DNA from: an uncultured Pseudomonadota bacterium
GTDB lineage: Bacteria > Pseudomonadota > Gammaproteobacteria > Burkholderiales > Methylophilaceae
Length of the DNA stretch: 64,000 nt
Direction of reading: 5' to 3'
Assembly: GCA_903833595.1 (NCBI GenBank)
Contig: CAILFU010000147.1
Span: 1 to 64,000 of the forward strand
The stretch's first letter is position 1; each line of letters starts with the position of its first letter. A model generated the notes under the pieces. It saw only the letters and a program-made list of their open reading frames with translations, was not told where the DNA came from and searched no databases. Positions 50,023 through 59,805 of the stretch are shown here, in pieces. The translations under genes and the position numbers were made by a program.

Positions 50023-51381
50023 ATGTTTGACGAGTCCTATAACTCTCTTAAAGTACCACCCCATTCATTAGAATCAGAACAGTCAGTCCTTGGCGGGCTA
50101 CTCATTGAAAATACTGCTCTAGACAGAGTGGCTGACGTGCTTAATGCCTCAGACTTTTACAGACACGATCACCGTTTAATTTATCAACATATCACCAACT
50201 TAATTAACAACAATAGTCCTGCTGACATCGTTACGGTTGCTGAATCTTTAGAAAACACATCAGAGCTATCTGGCATAGGTGGACTTGCCTATTTAGGAGC
50301 CTTAGCGCATAACACACCATCATCAGCCAACATTAGACGATATGCGGAAATTGTCAGAGAGCGTGCTGTAGTTCGTCAACTCATTGAGGTGAGCACAGGT
50401 ATTACTGATAGCGCATTCAATCCTCAAGGGCGTGATGCAAAAAATCTTTTAGATGAAGCTGAATCGAAAATCTTAAAAATTGCTGAAAGTGGCAATCGTT
50501 CTGCTCAAGGGTTTTCTAGCGTTCAGGACATCTTGCCTACTGTAATTAACCGTATTGATGAGTTGTACCAACTTGAAAACAAAAACGGCGTTACTGGAAT
50601 CTCTACAGGCTTTGAAGATTTAGACACCTATACTTCCGGCTTTCAACCTGGCGATTTGATTATAGTAGCTGGCCGCCCTTCTATGGGTAAAACTGCATTT
50701 TCAATCAATATTGCAGAAAATATTGCCTTAAACAGTAAATTACCCATCGCTATTTTTTCAATGGAAATGGGATCGGCGCAGCTTGTTACTAGGATGATTG
50801 GTTCCATTGGTAGACTAAATCAACAGCGCATGAGAAATGGTAGTCTAGAGGATGATGATTGGGAGCGTTTAACGGCGGCCGTAAGTAAACTTAATGATGC
50901 GCCTATATACATTGATGATGGAGCTGGTCTTACCTCTTTTGAGCTACGCGCACGTGCTAGAAGACTACAAAGACAATCTGGCCAACTGGGTTTAATAGTG
51001 ATTGATTATATTCAATTGATGTCGGGCACCTCAGACAAAGCTAACGAGAACAGAGCCACTGAAATCTCTCAGATATCTCGTTCACTTAAATCATTAGCAA
51101 AAGAATTGAATGTACCAGTGGTTGCACTTTCACAACTTAACCGAAGCGTTGAACAACGCCAAGATAAAAGACCAGTAATGTCTGACCTAAGGGAATCTGG
51201 TGCCATTGAACAAGACGCAGACTTAATTTTATTTATCTATAGAGATGAGGTTTACAACAAAGACACTGACCAGAAAGGTACTGCTGAAATCATTATATCG
51301 AAACAACGAAATGGTCCGATTGGGACTGTACGTCTAACATTTTTAGGCGAACATACAAGATTTGAAAACTTTGCTTATTAA
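50023..51381 (+). CDS. dnaB: Replicative DNA helicase DnaB-like (island copy)
   Basis: PPHSLESEQSVLGGLL, IVAGRPSMGKTAFSINIAEN, LIVIDYIQLMSG, VVALSQLNRSVEQRQDKRPVMSDLRESGAIEQDAD. Confidence 0.95.
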   Translation: MFDESYNSLKVPPHSLESEQSVLGGLLIENTALDRVADVLNASDFYRHDHRLIYQHITNLINNNSPADIVTVAESLENTSELSGIGGLAYLGALAHNTPSSANIRRYAEIVRERAVVRQLIEVSTGITDSAFNPQGRDAKNLLDEAESKILKIAESGNRSAQGFSSVQDILPTVINRIDELYQLENKNGVTGISTGFEDLDTYTSGFQPGDLIIVAGRPSMGKTAFSINIAENIALNSKLPIAIFSMEMGSAQLVTRMIGSIGRLNQQRMRNGSLEDDDWERLTAAVSKLNDAPIYIDDGAGLTSFELRARARRLQRQSGQLGLIVIDYIQLMSGTSDKANENRATEISQISRSLKSLAKELNVPVVALSQLNRSVEQRQDKRPVMSDLRESGAIEQDADLILFIYRDEVYNKDTDQKGTAEIIISKQRNGPIGTVRLTFLGEHTRFENFAY

Positions 51382-51691
51382 TAAATCAATTCTAAGTAAG
51401 TGGCTATTTATCGCCTTACTATTAACAGCAATTCTATTGCTTATCAATGGAGCCTCTATAACAAATACTGCTGAGGGATATTTTCTTGCGAAATATGACC
51501 TGTATACAAATCATCCTAAGTTATATGTGTATGGGTATGTTGATTCAACGAGAATGAAAGAAGACTTCAAGCATGTTGATATAAAGCTGGTTTTTCGCGG
51601 ATGCCTTATCGGAGACGAGAGATATCAACTAGAGAAAAGCTACAATCAAACAATCGTTAGTGAAATGAAACTACCTCAAGTCTGTTGTTGA
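51362..51691 (+). CDS. Small membrane-anchored hypothetical protein
   Basis: ORF overlapping dnaB 3' end with one TM segment. Confidence 0.4.
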   Translation: MKTLLINKSILSKWLFIALLLTAILLLINGASITNTAEGYFLAKYDLYTNHPKLYVYGYVDSTRMKEDFKHVDIKLVFRGCLIGDERYQLEKSYNQTIVSEMKLPQVCC

Positions 51692-51999
51692 GAATAGGCG
51701 CTTCGGGGCGGTTCCAGTCTAACAACCCATAAACCAATCCCCTGCTTAAGGTTCGTGCGCAAAACCCCTATCTAAAAACCTTTCAAAAATTTTTAAATTT
51801 TTTTTTGCAAAACTCGTTAAACGAAGTCGCGTCGCACCCCATCCCCCGTTCTACAAAAGCCGTACCCCACTTCGGATTCGCTTTGTAAAAAGCGTCAGGG
51901 GGACCCACGCATCCCACAACTAAACTAAATTCACGTCGCGCGTAGCGCGTCGTTTCCAATCTGTTTTGCAGGCTTACCTAGCCTACAGGACAGTATCAC

Positions 52000-52026
52000 G
52001 CAGCAGCCATTTGGCTGCTGTTTTCG
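52000..52026 (+). terminator. Terminator-like hairpin
   Basis: CAGCAGCCA-TT-TGGCTGCTG-TTTT. Confidence 0.75.
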
Positions 52027-52048
52027 TTTGACTATTAGGAGAATCATC

Positions 52049-52249
52049 ATGAAACAATATAAGCAAGGAATACCTCTCAATAAAACAGCACCAACTACCA
52101 ATTCTGGTAGCGCTGTTAAATCTGTAGCACTCGCTACGTTCAAGTTCCTGCGTGCCTCTAGCGCGCAGGCTTCAAAGATACCTGGCGTGCTTCAGCAAGC
52201 CACTAGCGACATCGTCGAAGCTTGGGCTGAATCCAGCCCAAAGCCATAA
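52049..52249 (+). CDS. Small hypothetical protein
   Basis: AGGAG RBS, MKQYKQGIPLNKTAPTTNSG. Confidence 0.5.
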   Translation: MKQYKQGIPLNKTAPTTNSGSAVKSVALATFKFLRASSAQASKIPGVLQQATSDIVEAWAESSPKP

Positions 52250-52261
52250 CGGAGGTTAATC

Positions 52262-52537
52262 ATGTTACTAACAGGATTAACCGTGTTTCTAGGGGTAACT
52301 CTACTACTAGCAAAACTGCCGCGCAGGACCATGCTAAAGGCACTGAAGCACGAAGTCGCAGTAGATATTACCGTGTCAGCAATCACACTAGCAATTCACT
52401 GGGGCAGCTACGAAGGCATAATGGCTGCAACCATAGCAGGTCTATTGATGAGCATGGCAACCTCGGCAATGAAAAAACTAGTAGGTCACATCGACGGGGA
52501 CATGTACTACCCCGGCGTCATCTGTCTAAAAATCTAA
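52262..52537 (+). CDS. Small membrane protein, hypothetical
   Basis: Hydrophobic ORF directly following the previous gene, GGAGG RBS. Confidence 0.5.
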   Translation: MLLTGLTVFLGVTLLLAKLPRRTMLKALKHEVAVDITVSAITLAIHWGSYEGIMAATIAGLLMSMATSAMKKLVGHIDGDMYYPGVICLKI

Positions 52538-52672
52538 ATAGGCAGAAACCACTAGTGCAGGTTGCGCTACTTGCTGCATCAGCAGAAGCAGGACGGTCTA
52601 TCGTCCGAGTACTGCTGCATATTTATATGAAGAGGCTCAAATAGCGTGACCTAAACTAGCAACACAAAACAG

Positions 52673-52702
52673 AAGCCCCGTCTTGTTCAACAAGCGGGGC
52701 TT
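52673..52702 (+). terminator. Hairpin (terminator/attenuator-like)
   Basis: AAGCCCCG-t-CTTGTT-c-AACAAG-CGGGGCTT. Confidence 0.6.
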
Positions 52703-52749
52703 TGTCACATCTATACGCAGTAAAACTTAATAAATAGGAGTAATACAAA

Positions 52750-53694
52750 ATGGCACATCAAGTCGAAACAATGGCATATAAAGGTCAAACACCATGGCAT
52801 GGCCTTGGTAATCCACTCAGTGACAAGCAACCGCTCGAAGTCTGGCTACGCGAAGCTGGTATGGCTTGGGAGATTCAATCATCTCCCGTGCATTACCTCA
52901 CCGCGCACAGCGCTGAAGTCTATGCAGACGCTAAGGTCCTATTCAGGTCAGATACCGGGGATGCACTCTCAGTAGTCTCTAACAGATATCAAGAAGTGCA
53001 ACCGCGAGAAGTACTCGAGTTCTACCGAGATCTAGTAGATCTAGGCGGCTTCGAGCTTGAGACCGCAGGTGTGCTCAAAGGCGGTAAAAAGTTGTGGGCA
53101 CTAGCCAGAACAGGTGAAGAGATATTGCTTAGAGGCGGTGACTTAGTAAAAGGCTACCTGCTGCTCGCTACTGCGTGCGACGGAAGTCTAGCGACTACAG
53201 CTCAATTCACCTCAGTAAGAGTGGTATGCAATAACACCTTACAAATGGCGACTAGCGATAGCACAGGCGCGATCAAGGTGCCTCACTCAACCAAGTTTGA
53301 TGCTGATAAAGTCAAACAACAACTTGGCATAGGTGCTGGTCACTGGGAACAGTTCATCACTAGCATACGTAGCCTAGCGGATCGACCAGTTCACACGTTT
53401 GAAGCTCGTCGTTATTTGATCGAGGTGTTAGGTGATCCAGCGCTGAGCTTTCATCAACAGCCTAATCTAAAGGTACTGAACCATGTATTCGATTTATATA
53501 TCGGTAGCGGCATGGGTTCCACCATGGCCTCAGCCAATGACACAGCTTGGGGATTAGTCAATTCGGTCACGCAGTACGTAGACCACGAACGACGCGCTAG
53601 GTCCTCAGACAATCGTCTGGACTCAGCGTGGTTCGGGGCTGGAGCAGCTATAAAGCAAAAAGCACTTGATGAAGCATTAACACTCGCAGCCTAA
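52750..53694 (+). CDS. DUF932 phage/plasmid-like protein
   Basis: MAYKGQTPWHGLGNPL...VSNRYQEVQPREVLEFYRDLV...ARTGEEI. Confidence 0.85.
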   Translation: MAHQVETMAYKGQTPWHGLGNPLSDKQPLEVWLREAGMAWEIQSSPVHYLTAHSAEVYADAKVLFRSDTGDALSVVSNRYQEVQPREVLEFYRDLVDLGGFELETAGVLKGGKKLWALARTGEEILLRGGDLVKGYLLLATACDGSLATTAQFTSVRVVCNNTLQMATSDSTGAIKVPHSTKFDADKVKQQLGIGAGHWEQFITSIRSLADRPVHTFEARRYLIEVLGDPALSFHQQPNLKVLNHVFDLYIGSGMGSTMASANDTAWGLVNSVTQYVDHERRARSSDNRLDSAWFGAGAAIKQKALDEALTLAA

Positions 53695-53740
53695 TTAACT
53701 GTAAGTGGCAGTAAATACCGGTAGTAACAAAAACAGATAG

Positions 53741-53768
53741 CGCCCGATATGGTTCACCCAGTCGGGCG
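53741..53768 (+). terminator. Hairpin (terminator/attenuator-like)
   Basis: CGCCCGA-tatggttcacccag-TCGGGCG-TTGTTG. Confidence 0.6.
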
Positions 53769-53813
53769 TTGTTGTATCTAACTTATCAATATCAATTAAT
53801 CAAAGGAAATATC

Positions 53814-54482
53814 ATGACAAATACTCCACAACAAAACTACTTCACAGAGTTAGCGAGCATCAATGTGAGCGAACATCTAGAGAAGAAAGGTCAGTTTAAT
53901 TATTTAAGCTGGCCGTATGCAGTACAACAACTTCGCATGTTTGATGAGACCGCGACATGGGTCATTCAACGCTTTAACGGTTTACCGTTTCTACCAACAG
54001 ACTACGGCACCTTCGTAGAAGTGGCCGTCACCGTTAGAGGCGTGACACTGTCACAAATCCACCCTGTGCTGGATAGTAAGAATCGACCCATACTGGCACC
54101 TAGTGCCTTTGATATAAACACCAGCATTCAACGTTGCCTCGTCAAGGCCATCGCATTACATGGTTTAGGGCTTAGCGTATATGCTGGAGAAGATTTGCCG
54201 CATATAGAAAGCGACACAACTCACCCGATACGACCTGTGTCGGGGTTGCAACCTGCGCCATTCGGCAAAGTACGTGAGGCATTAGAGCAGCAACGTCAGA
54301 ACAACGCTGAGCTTCTCACAGCAAACCAACTGCGCTATATCAAAAAGCTGATTGCTGAAACCCATACCAACGAGGAGCAGTTACTCAGCTTTCTAGGATT
54401 ATTCGATTTAGAAAGCATACCGAAGTCAGAAGTTAACCGTGTCATTAAAACACTTGAATCACATAAACAGGAGGCAGCATAA
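53814..54482 (+). CDS. DUF1071/Sak-type single-strand annealing protein
   Basis: FTELASINVSEHLEKKGQFNYLSWPYAVQQL; adjacent to YqaJ exonuclease gene. Confidence 0.65.
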   Translation: MTNTPQQNYFTELASINVSEHLEKKGQFNYLSWPYAVQQLRMFDETATWVIQRFNGLPFLPTDYGTFVEVAVTVRGVTLSQIHPVLDSKNRPILAPSAFDINTSIQRCLVKAIALHGLGLSVYAGEDLPHIESDTTHPIRPVSGLQPAPFGKVREALEQQRQNNAELLTANQLRYIKKLIAETHTNEEQLLSFLGLFDLESIPKSEVNRVIKTLESHKQEAA

Positions 54483-54483
54483 A

Positions 54484-55347
54484 ATGAACACACTATATAA
54501 ATTAGTACAAGGCAGTGCCGAATGGCATGAGCATCGTAAGTTGTACCGCAACGCTAGTGAGACCGCAGCAGTCATGGGAGTTTCACCTTGGATGACGCCT
54601 TACGAGCTATGGCTCGTCAAAACGGGGCATAAAGTAACCATTGAAACGGACGCCATGCGTCACGGTACAGCGACAGAACCCGCCGCGCGAGCGGCGTTTG
54701 AGCAAGAGTCTGGCCTAATTATGCAACCACTAGTGATGGTGGATGGGGACTACTCAGCCAGCTTAGACGGTATCACACTCGCAGGTGATACCGTCGTTGA
54801 GATTAAGTGTCCATATCGAGGCCAGACCAGTGAGCTTTGGCAGACGGTGCATACCGGCAGCGTGCCTGCGCACTATATGCTACAGGTCCAGCATCAGCTC
54901 ATGGTGAGTAAGGCTAAGCACGCTTATTTGTGGGTCTATGATGGCGCTGAGGGAATAGGCATTATCGTTGAACCAGATGCAGATGCCTTCGAGCAGATCA
55001 AGACAGCGTGGGATGCTTTTCAACCTTACCTAGATAACGATACGCCACCACCACTCACCGACCAAGATACGCTAACACGCAGTGATGTGGTATGGCAGCA
55101 AGCTGCAACTGAATATCTAAGCTGTAAGGCTACGTGCGATGAGGTGCAAGCTAAAGCAGACGCAGCTAAGGCTAAGCTCATAGCACTAACTTCTCACAAC
55201 CGCGAAACGGGGTATGGTGTATCGGTAACTCGGTACTGGAAGATTGGTAACGTGGACTACAAAAACGTGCCTGCACTGCAGGGTGTGGACTTGAATGTGT
55301 ACCGTGGCAAGATGCGGGAGGAGGTGAGGGTAACAGTGACTGCGTGA
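54484..55347 (+). CDS. YqaJ-family viral recombinase/exonuclease
   Basis: GSAEWHEHRKLYRNASETAAVMGVSPWMTPYELW, LAGDTVVEIKCPYRG, HYMLQVQHQLMVS. Confidence 0.88.
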   Translation: MNTLYKLVQGSAEWHEHRKLYRNASETAAVMGVSPWMTPYELWLVKTGHKVTIETDAMRHGTATEPAARAAFEQESGLIMQPLVMVDGDYSASLDGITLAGDTVVEIKCPYRGQTSELWQTVHTGSVPAHYMLQVQHQLMVSKAKHAYLWVYDGAEGIGIIVEPDADAFEQIKTAWDAFQPYLDNDTPPPLTDQDTLTRSDVVWQQAATEYLSCKATCDEVQAKADAAKAKLIALTSHNRETGYGVSVTRYWKIGNVDYKNVPALQGVDLNVYRGKMREEVRVTVTA

Positions 55348-55447
55348 TGTTAATTCAGCCAAGGCCATTAGGTCTTGGCTGCCGAGGTGTAACACTATAG
55401 TTCTGTTATAAATATCACTGGCAGACCATTAAATCGTAGGATATTTA

Positions 55448-55846
55448 CTAACCTAAATTGCCAACCCAATTGGCGAGCTCAGATTCAACAGGCCGAACTT
55501 GTTCAGATAAGTATTTAACCTCGCACTTAACTTTAACCTCACCAATTTGAGTAACTAACATATTTAGTGCAGCATCACATCTGCCTACAAGAAATCCATC
55601 AGGGAAGAAGACGCCATATACGGTTGGGGTCAGCCCTTGCAATAAATCTCGAGTCGGATTCAAAACGGCAATACATCTACCAAAACAACCGTCCGCCAGT
55701 ATATTGCCAAGAATATATAGCGGCTTTGATTTTCTCCCTACTTTTATATAGGCGACCATTTCAAAGTCTAATTTATGTTTGTAGCCAGAGCATTCAACCA
55801 TAGCCGTAAATTTTTCTAATGCAATTTCTCTTATTTTATCAAGCAT
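55448..55846 (-). CDS. Hypothetical protein
   Basis: Coupled to the upstream primase-helicase-like gene (8-bp overlap). Confidence 0.5.
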   Translation of the reverse strand: MLDKIREIALEKFTAMVECSGYKHKLDFEMVAYIKVGRKSKPLYILGNILADGCFGRCIAVLNPTRDLLQGLTPTVYGVFFPDGFLVGRCDAALNMLVTQIGEVKVKCEVKYLSEQVRPVESELANWVGNLG

Positions 55847-58800
55847 GATGAACTCCTAATTTATTGTTGATAGCAGTGTCACAGTTAGGTATAGATGCGT
55901 GTGGTATCCGTGCCAATACTTTTTTTATGGGGATCGTGGGTTTGGTGGGTTTAAACTCAGCAGATTGCTCTCTAGTATGCTGAGTAGAATTTATTTCATA
56001 TTGACCATTATTTAACCCACCAAACCCACTTAACCCCCCAGCAACATCTTCGATCCACCAAGTGGCGACATTTTGTTTGTCTGGTCCTTTGCGAAGGCAT
56101 AATCCATCAACAATCCGATCTTGATGCTTAGCCAGATAGCCACCTAAAGAGCGAGCGTTAACCACGTGCCTAATAGGATCACCTGCAACTTCTACCAACA
56201 AATAACTTAATGCTTCACGATCTTCGTCAGTGCCAAAATCAGGACCGACACCGAAGTTGTGGCTATCCGGTACAGCGTCTTTAACTAACTGCCGAGTGCT
56301 GAATATATTGCCGTGACCATTACCAGCCCCGTTTTTGATCGCAATAGATTTAAGCAAGTGGCCATGTCGTTCGCGGAATGGGTCGTTCTTTACAGCATCG
56401 TTCACGGCCTCCATGGGGTCAACAAGCTCTGGAAAGTAATCACCGTTAGCCGTCTCACCGATAGGAATAAGCTTGCCCTGCTGTTGTTGAGCGAGCCAGC
56501 AGATTGGTTGGCGCACAATATCATCCCAGTCTTCGAAACTTGCCAATCTCCCTGCACCACAACGTTGCGCGTGTGTAGATGATTTATAAGCTCGAATTAG
56601 CGTCAACGCCGAGGCAACTAGCTCTTGGCGATATTCAGTCACCACCTGCACTGGGTCAAACTCAAAGCTGCGTTGATGCGGCGCTTCGTCTTTCGGATCA
56701 ATTCGACACGCCATGATGCGCCGTGGTAAATCGCCATTAAGGGTAAGATTGTTACCTGACAATATCACCATAGAATTACTAGATACTGTCTCAGTCTTTG
56801 ATTTACCAAGTACCCGATCACTGTATTGCTCGCTGGTTAACATAGAAGCAAGTGCAGGTGAATCAAAAGCGCCAACAATATTGTCAATAACGATCACTGC
56901 ATGGCCTTCACGAAGGCAGGAAAATAAGCGCTTACGCATCTCATCATCGGATTTTGCATCTGGTTGCGGAGAAATCGTAGGGGTCTCGCCAGCTAGCGCA
57001 GAAATTAGTTTGGCTAGTAGTGTTTTCCCAGAACCTTGTGTCGGCGAATCAAAGCCAAAGCCCGGTGCAGTCGGGATTATCTTTCGAATCACTGCTGTGA
57101 GCATCGCTGCTAGCATGACGGTCTGGTCTAGTTTGGTGGCAAATGGAAATGAGCGCACCACGTACCAAAGTGCCTTAAGTGATTGACGAACATCATCGAC
57201 CGTAGGGTTTAATATTACAGCTTGAAAGCGCTCTTCATTGGTAATGAAAATGCCACGCTGCTTATCGTATCCCGGTGCTGAAAGAATCTCACCGGTAGAT
57301 GGGCACATACTAGGTGCAGTTAACGTCGCTTTAAGTTGTGGAAAGCTACTTACATGCACATTTTGAATGATTTTTGCATGCTCTATTTTTATATCAGCTG
57401 CTTGCCAGATTTGCTGCTTGAATTCCTCAACGCGAACATTTTGGTCGATACACGCTAGTATTCCATACTCATTGAGAGCAGATAATTTACCCATATCTTG
57501 TATCGTGCTCAACGTTTTACCGCGCGCATAGATTGCACCGCAATCCGTTAAAGCTGAAACAATCTGTGGAATATAAGTACCGCGCTCACCTTTAGCCATG
57601 CGCACAGTATGCAAGTGGCGAGCTAGAAAATAACGTTGGCCACCGTGCGCATAGCTGGCAATATAAGGACGCGCCACACCTAGTAGGCGTGCGCAAGCTA
57701 CGCGATTGTCATCGTGATAATCAGGCTCAAGCGGATCAGAAAAGTGCTTACCGTTCCATTTCGCGGGGTCTGCGAGCACTTCTGCCACCGTTACTAAGGT
57801 ACCATCACTGCATACCAGCTGAAAATCACCTAGCAGTACTTTCCCATCCATTGCGTGGCGAATTGTGCGCTCAGCAACCTCCTGACTTATGCCACTATTC
57901 ACAAGTTGTGAAACTCGTGATTTTATGTAGGCAACTCGAACTGACGCGGCCTCAGTATCTTTTTCTACTTTGGCCTTTGCAACAAGTTTAAGATATTGAT
58001 TTTCTTCAGCATCAGTGAGCTCTGGTAGTGCTATGCTGGTGTTAAGCACCATGCACTGATCCCCCAATAGCAAAGGCTCAGGCTTGCGCGATACTAATGG
58101 CGCTTCACATATAGGCGGTGCGCAGTAATCAATACGATTGGTCTGCCAAACGCTGTCATCCGCAGGGCTACGTAGTAAAAGTGACCCGGCGCGTGAAATC
58201 TTTATACTGCCGTGCCCATTCAACCAAAAGCGCTTGAATAAAACTCTGCCAGCGCGCGGTATATCAACCCCGTGATTAACGATGATATACAGCCGTTGGC
58301 CTTGTATCCCTCTAATCTCTGTATTGTTTGTACTGTCGTACAGGCAAGATGATGTAGATACGCCCCATATGTGCGCGCAATCTTCAAGGTCTTGAATAAT
58401 GGAATAAATCGCAGATAAAAACTCATCTTTTGTAAACGCTTTGCCTACTGTAGGTGGATCATAGTCAATCATAAATACAGCGGGTCCGTCAGGCCATGCC
58501 ATGCAATCTACCGTGCGCGTCATAGCATTTCCTTGTTCAGCAGAAGCATCATAGCGCTTGCGTGATAAGACTCTGGATATGTGGTTATCGCGGGGCACGC
58601 CGTAACTTAAACAGTCGTGTAGGCCGATGTTTTTAAGTAGATTAAGTAGATCTTTTGGTGCGCAGTCTAATTGTTCAACGGAACCAGAACTTAACTGGGC
58701 TGCGGTTGAAGTTTTCTTAACGCTACCGTCTGACTCGAGCGCAAGCTGCTTGGTTACAGGGCTTGATGCAGTCCATTTTGTTAAACGTATATTGCCTTCG

Positions 58801-58865
58801 AGCTTAACGGTTGCAGTATTGCTGACGGAGTCTTCCAAAACCTCTAGTATTGGTGTGTTTTTCAT
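55839..58865 (-). CDS. Primase-helicase-like replication protein
   Basis: GFGFDSPTQGSGKTLLAKLISAL Walker A, HAVIVIDNI Walker B, LSGNNLTLNGDLPRRIMACRID; N-terminal region containing FMIDYDP. Confidence 0.65.
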   Translation of the reverse strand: MKNTPILEVLEDSVSNTATVKLEGNIRLTKWTASSPVTKQLALESDGSVKKTSTAAQLSSGSVEQLDCAPKDLLNLLKNIGLHDCLSYGVPRDNHISRVLSRKRYDASAEQGNAMTRTVDCMAWPDGPAVFMIDYDPPTVGKAFTKDEFLSAIYSIIQDLEDCAHIWGVSTSSCLYDSTNNTEIRGIQGQRLYIIVNHGVDIPRAGRVLFKRFWLNGHGSIKISRAGSLLLRSPADDSVWQTNRIDYCAPPICEAPLVSRKPEPLLLGDQCMVLNTSIALPELTDAEENQYLKLVAKAKVEKDTEAASVRVAYIKSRVSQLVNSGISQEVAERTIRHAMDGKVLLGDFQLVCSDGTLVTVAEVLADPAKWNGKHFSDPLEPDYHDDNRVACARLLGVARPYIASYAHGGQRYFLARHLHTVRMAKGERGTYIPQIVSALTDCGAIYARGKTLSTIQDMGKLSALNEYGILACIDQNVRVEEFKQQIWQAADIKIEHAKIIQNVHVSSFPQLKATLTAPSMCPSTGEILSAPGYDKQRGIFITNEERFQAVILNPTVDDVRQSLKALWYVVRSFPFATKLDQTVMLAAMLTAVIRKIIPTAPGFGFDSPTQGSGKTLLAKLISALAGETPTISPQPDAKSDDEMRKRLFSCLREGHAVIVIDNIVGAFDSPALASMLTSEQYSDRVLGKSKTETVSSNSMVILSGNNLTLNGDLPRRIMACRIDPKDEAPHQRSFEFDPVQVVTEYRQELVASALTLIRAYKSSTHAQRCGAGRLASFEDWDDIVRQPICWLAQQQQGKLIPIGETANGDYFPELVDPMEAVNDAVKNDPFRERHGHLLKSIAIKNGAGNGHGNIFSTRQLVKDAVPDSHNFGVGPDFGTDEDREALSYLLVEVAGDPIRHVVNARSLGGYLAKHQDRIVDGLCLRKGPDKQNVATWWIEDVAGGLSGFGGLNNGQYEINSTQHTREQSAEFKPTKPTIPIKKVLARIPHASIPNCDTAINNKLGVHHA

Positions 58866-59137
58866 TGCACGCCCCCAGTCTTGCGACTATCTTCAACTTG
58901 TTGTTGAAGCCAGAAGTCAATCTCGTGTTCTAACCAACCCGATGTCCTGCTACCACCTAATTTTATTGGTGCTGGAAACTGGCCTACTTTTGCTTTCGCA
59001 TATATTGCACTTTTGCAAAGACCTGTTTTTTCTTGGACTTTTCTGAGGCGCAGTGCCTGCAAGCCGCTACTAGGGGGAATATTTAAGGGTATTTCGTTAA
59101 TGGTCATGATTACACATCCTTGTGTGTTGTTGGTCAT
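58862..59137 (-). CDS. AlpA-family HTH regulator/excisionase
   Basis: LRLRKVQEKTGLCKSAIYAKAKVGQFPAPIKLGGSRTSGWLEHEIDFWL; start at MTINEIP (59107) likely. Confidence 0.88.
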   Translation of the reverse strand: MTNNTQGCVIMTINEIPLNIPPSSGLQALRLRKVQEKTGLCKSAIYAKAKVGQFPAPIKLGGSRTSGWLEHEIDFWLQQQVEDSRKTGGVQ

Positions 59138-59205
59138 GTATAACCATTATGTAGAGAGAAAAAAGTGAAGCAACGCTTTATAAAAAATCTCTCACTTTGT
59201 TGCAT

Positions 59206-59757
59206 TTAGATCCTTTGACCACGCCCTCCCATTTTTCCACTTTGAGAACTTTTTATCCTCCTTTGCTCAACCTTTTCTGCAATAGGTCTTAGCAGATCAA
59301 GTTCGGCCTGTAATATTGCACAGTTATCAGCTTTACTAAGAAACAAGTTTTGCATTTTTATTATTTCGTTGTGACACGTTTCAGTATTTGTCGGTAGATA
59401 TGTAACGGTAATGCCCGTAGTAAGAAGCGGCAGAGTTACACTGATGCTACAAAAGTTTCCTGGAAAGATAACAGGGCAATCATCAAAAACGTTCGGCCAC
59501 TGCTGTCTTGCCCAATATACAGCGCTCCCAAAAATGAAACTACCACCGACTGGCGCCGCGAGATCACTTTTATTAACGCCGTAAGTTAGGCGTTTGCCTA
59601 CTCTTTTTAAAACAGTATCTAAATCTAGATTTCCTTTAATTCTTGTCGCTAAGAATCTAACCAAATCTTTTCTTAAAATAAGACTATTCGCACTGTAGAC
59701 TGAAGGGTCGATCGTTTTTGCTTTAGTAAATCTCGAGGGGAGGTTATTTTTAGCCAT
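59206..59757 (-). CDS. Hypothetical protein
   Basis: 183-aa ORF between alpA and integrase. Confidence 0.55.
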   Translation of the reverse strand: MAKNNLPSRFTKAKTIDPSVYSANSLILRKDLVRFLATRIKGNLDLDTVLKRVGKRLTYGVNKSDLAAPVGGSFIFGSAVYWARQQWPNVFDDCPVIFPGNFCSISVTLPLLTTGITVTYLPTNTETCHNEIIKMQNLFLSKADNCAILQAELDLLRPIAEKVEQRRIKSSQSGKMGGRGQRI

Positions 59758-59805
59758 ACAACTCCATATAAATATAGTAGCGTCATAAAAAATAAATAAA
59801 TCAGA

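Noticed and set aside
56313-57186. Plus-strand ORFs (89 and 157 aa) inside the primase-helicase gene
   Set aside because: Antisense shadows of a well-supported 1008-aa ORF
59138-59205. Apparent inverted repeat (AAGTGA/TCACTT) near alpA
   Set aside because: Arms do not align in a consistent inverted order beyond 6-7 bp; AT-rich chance similarity cannot be excluded
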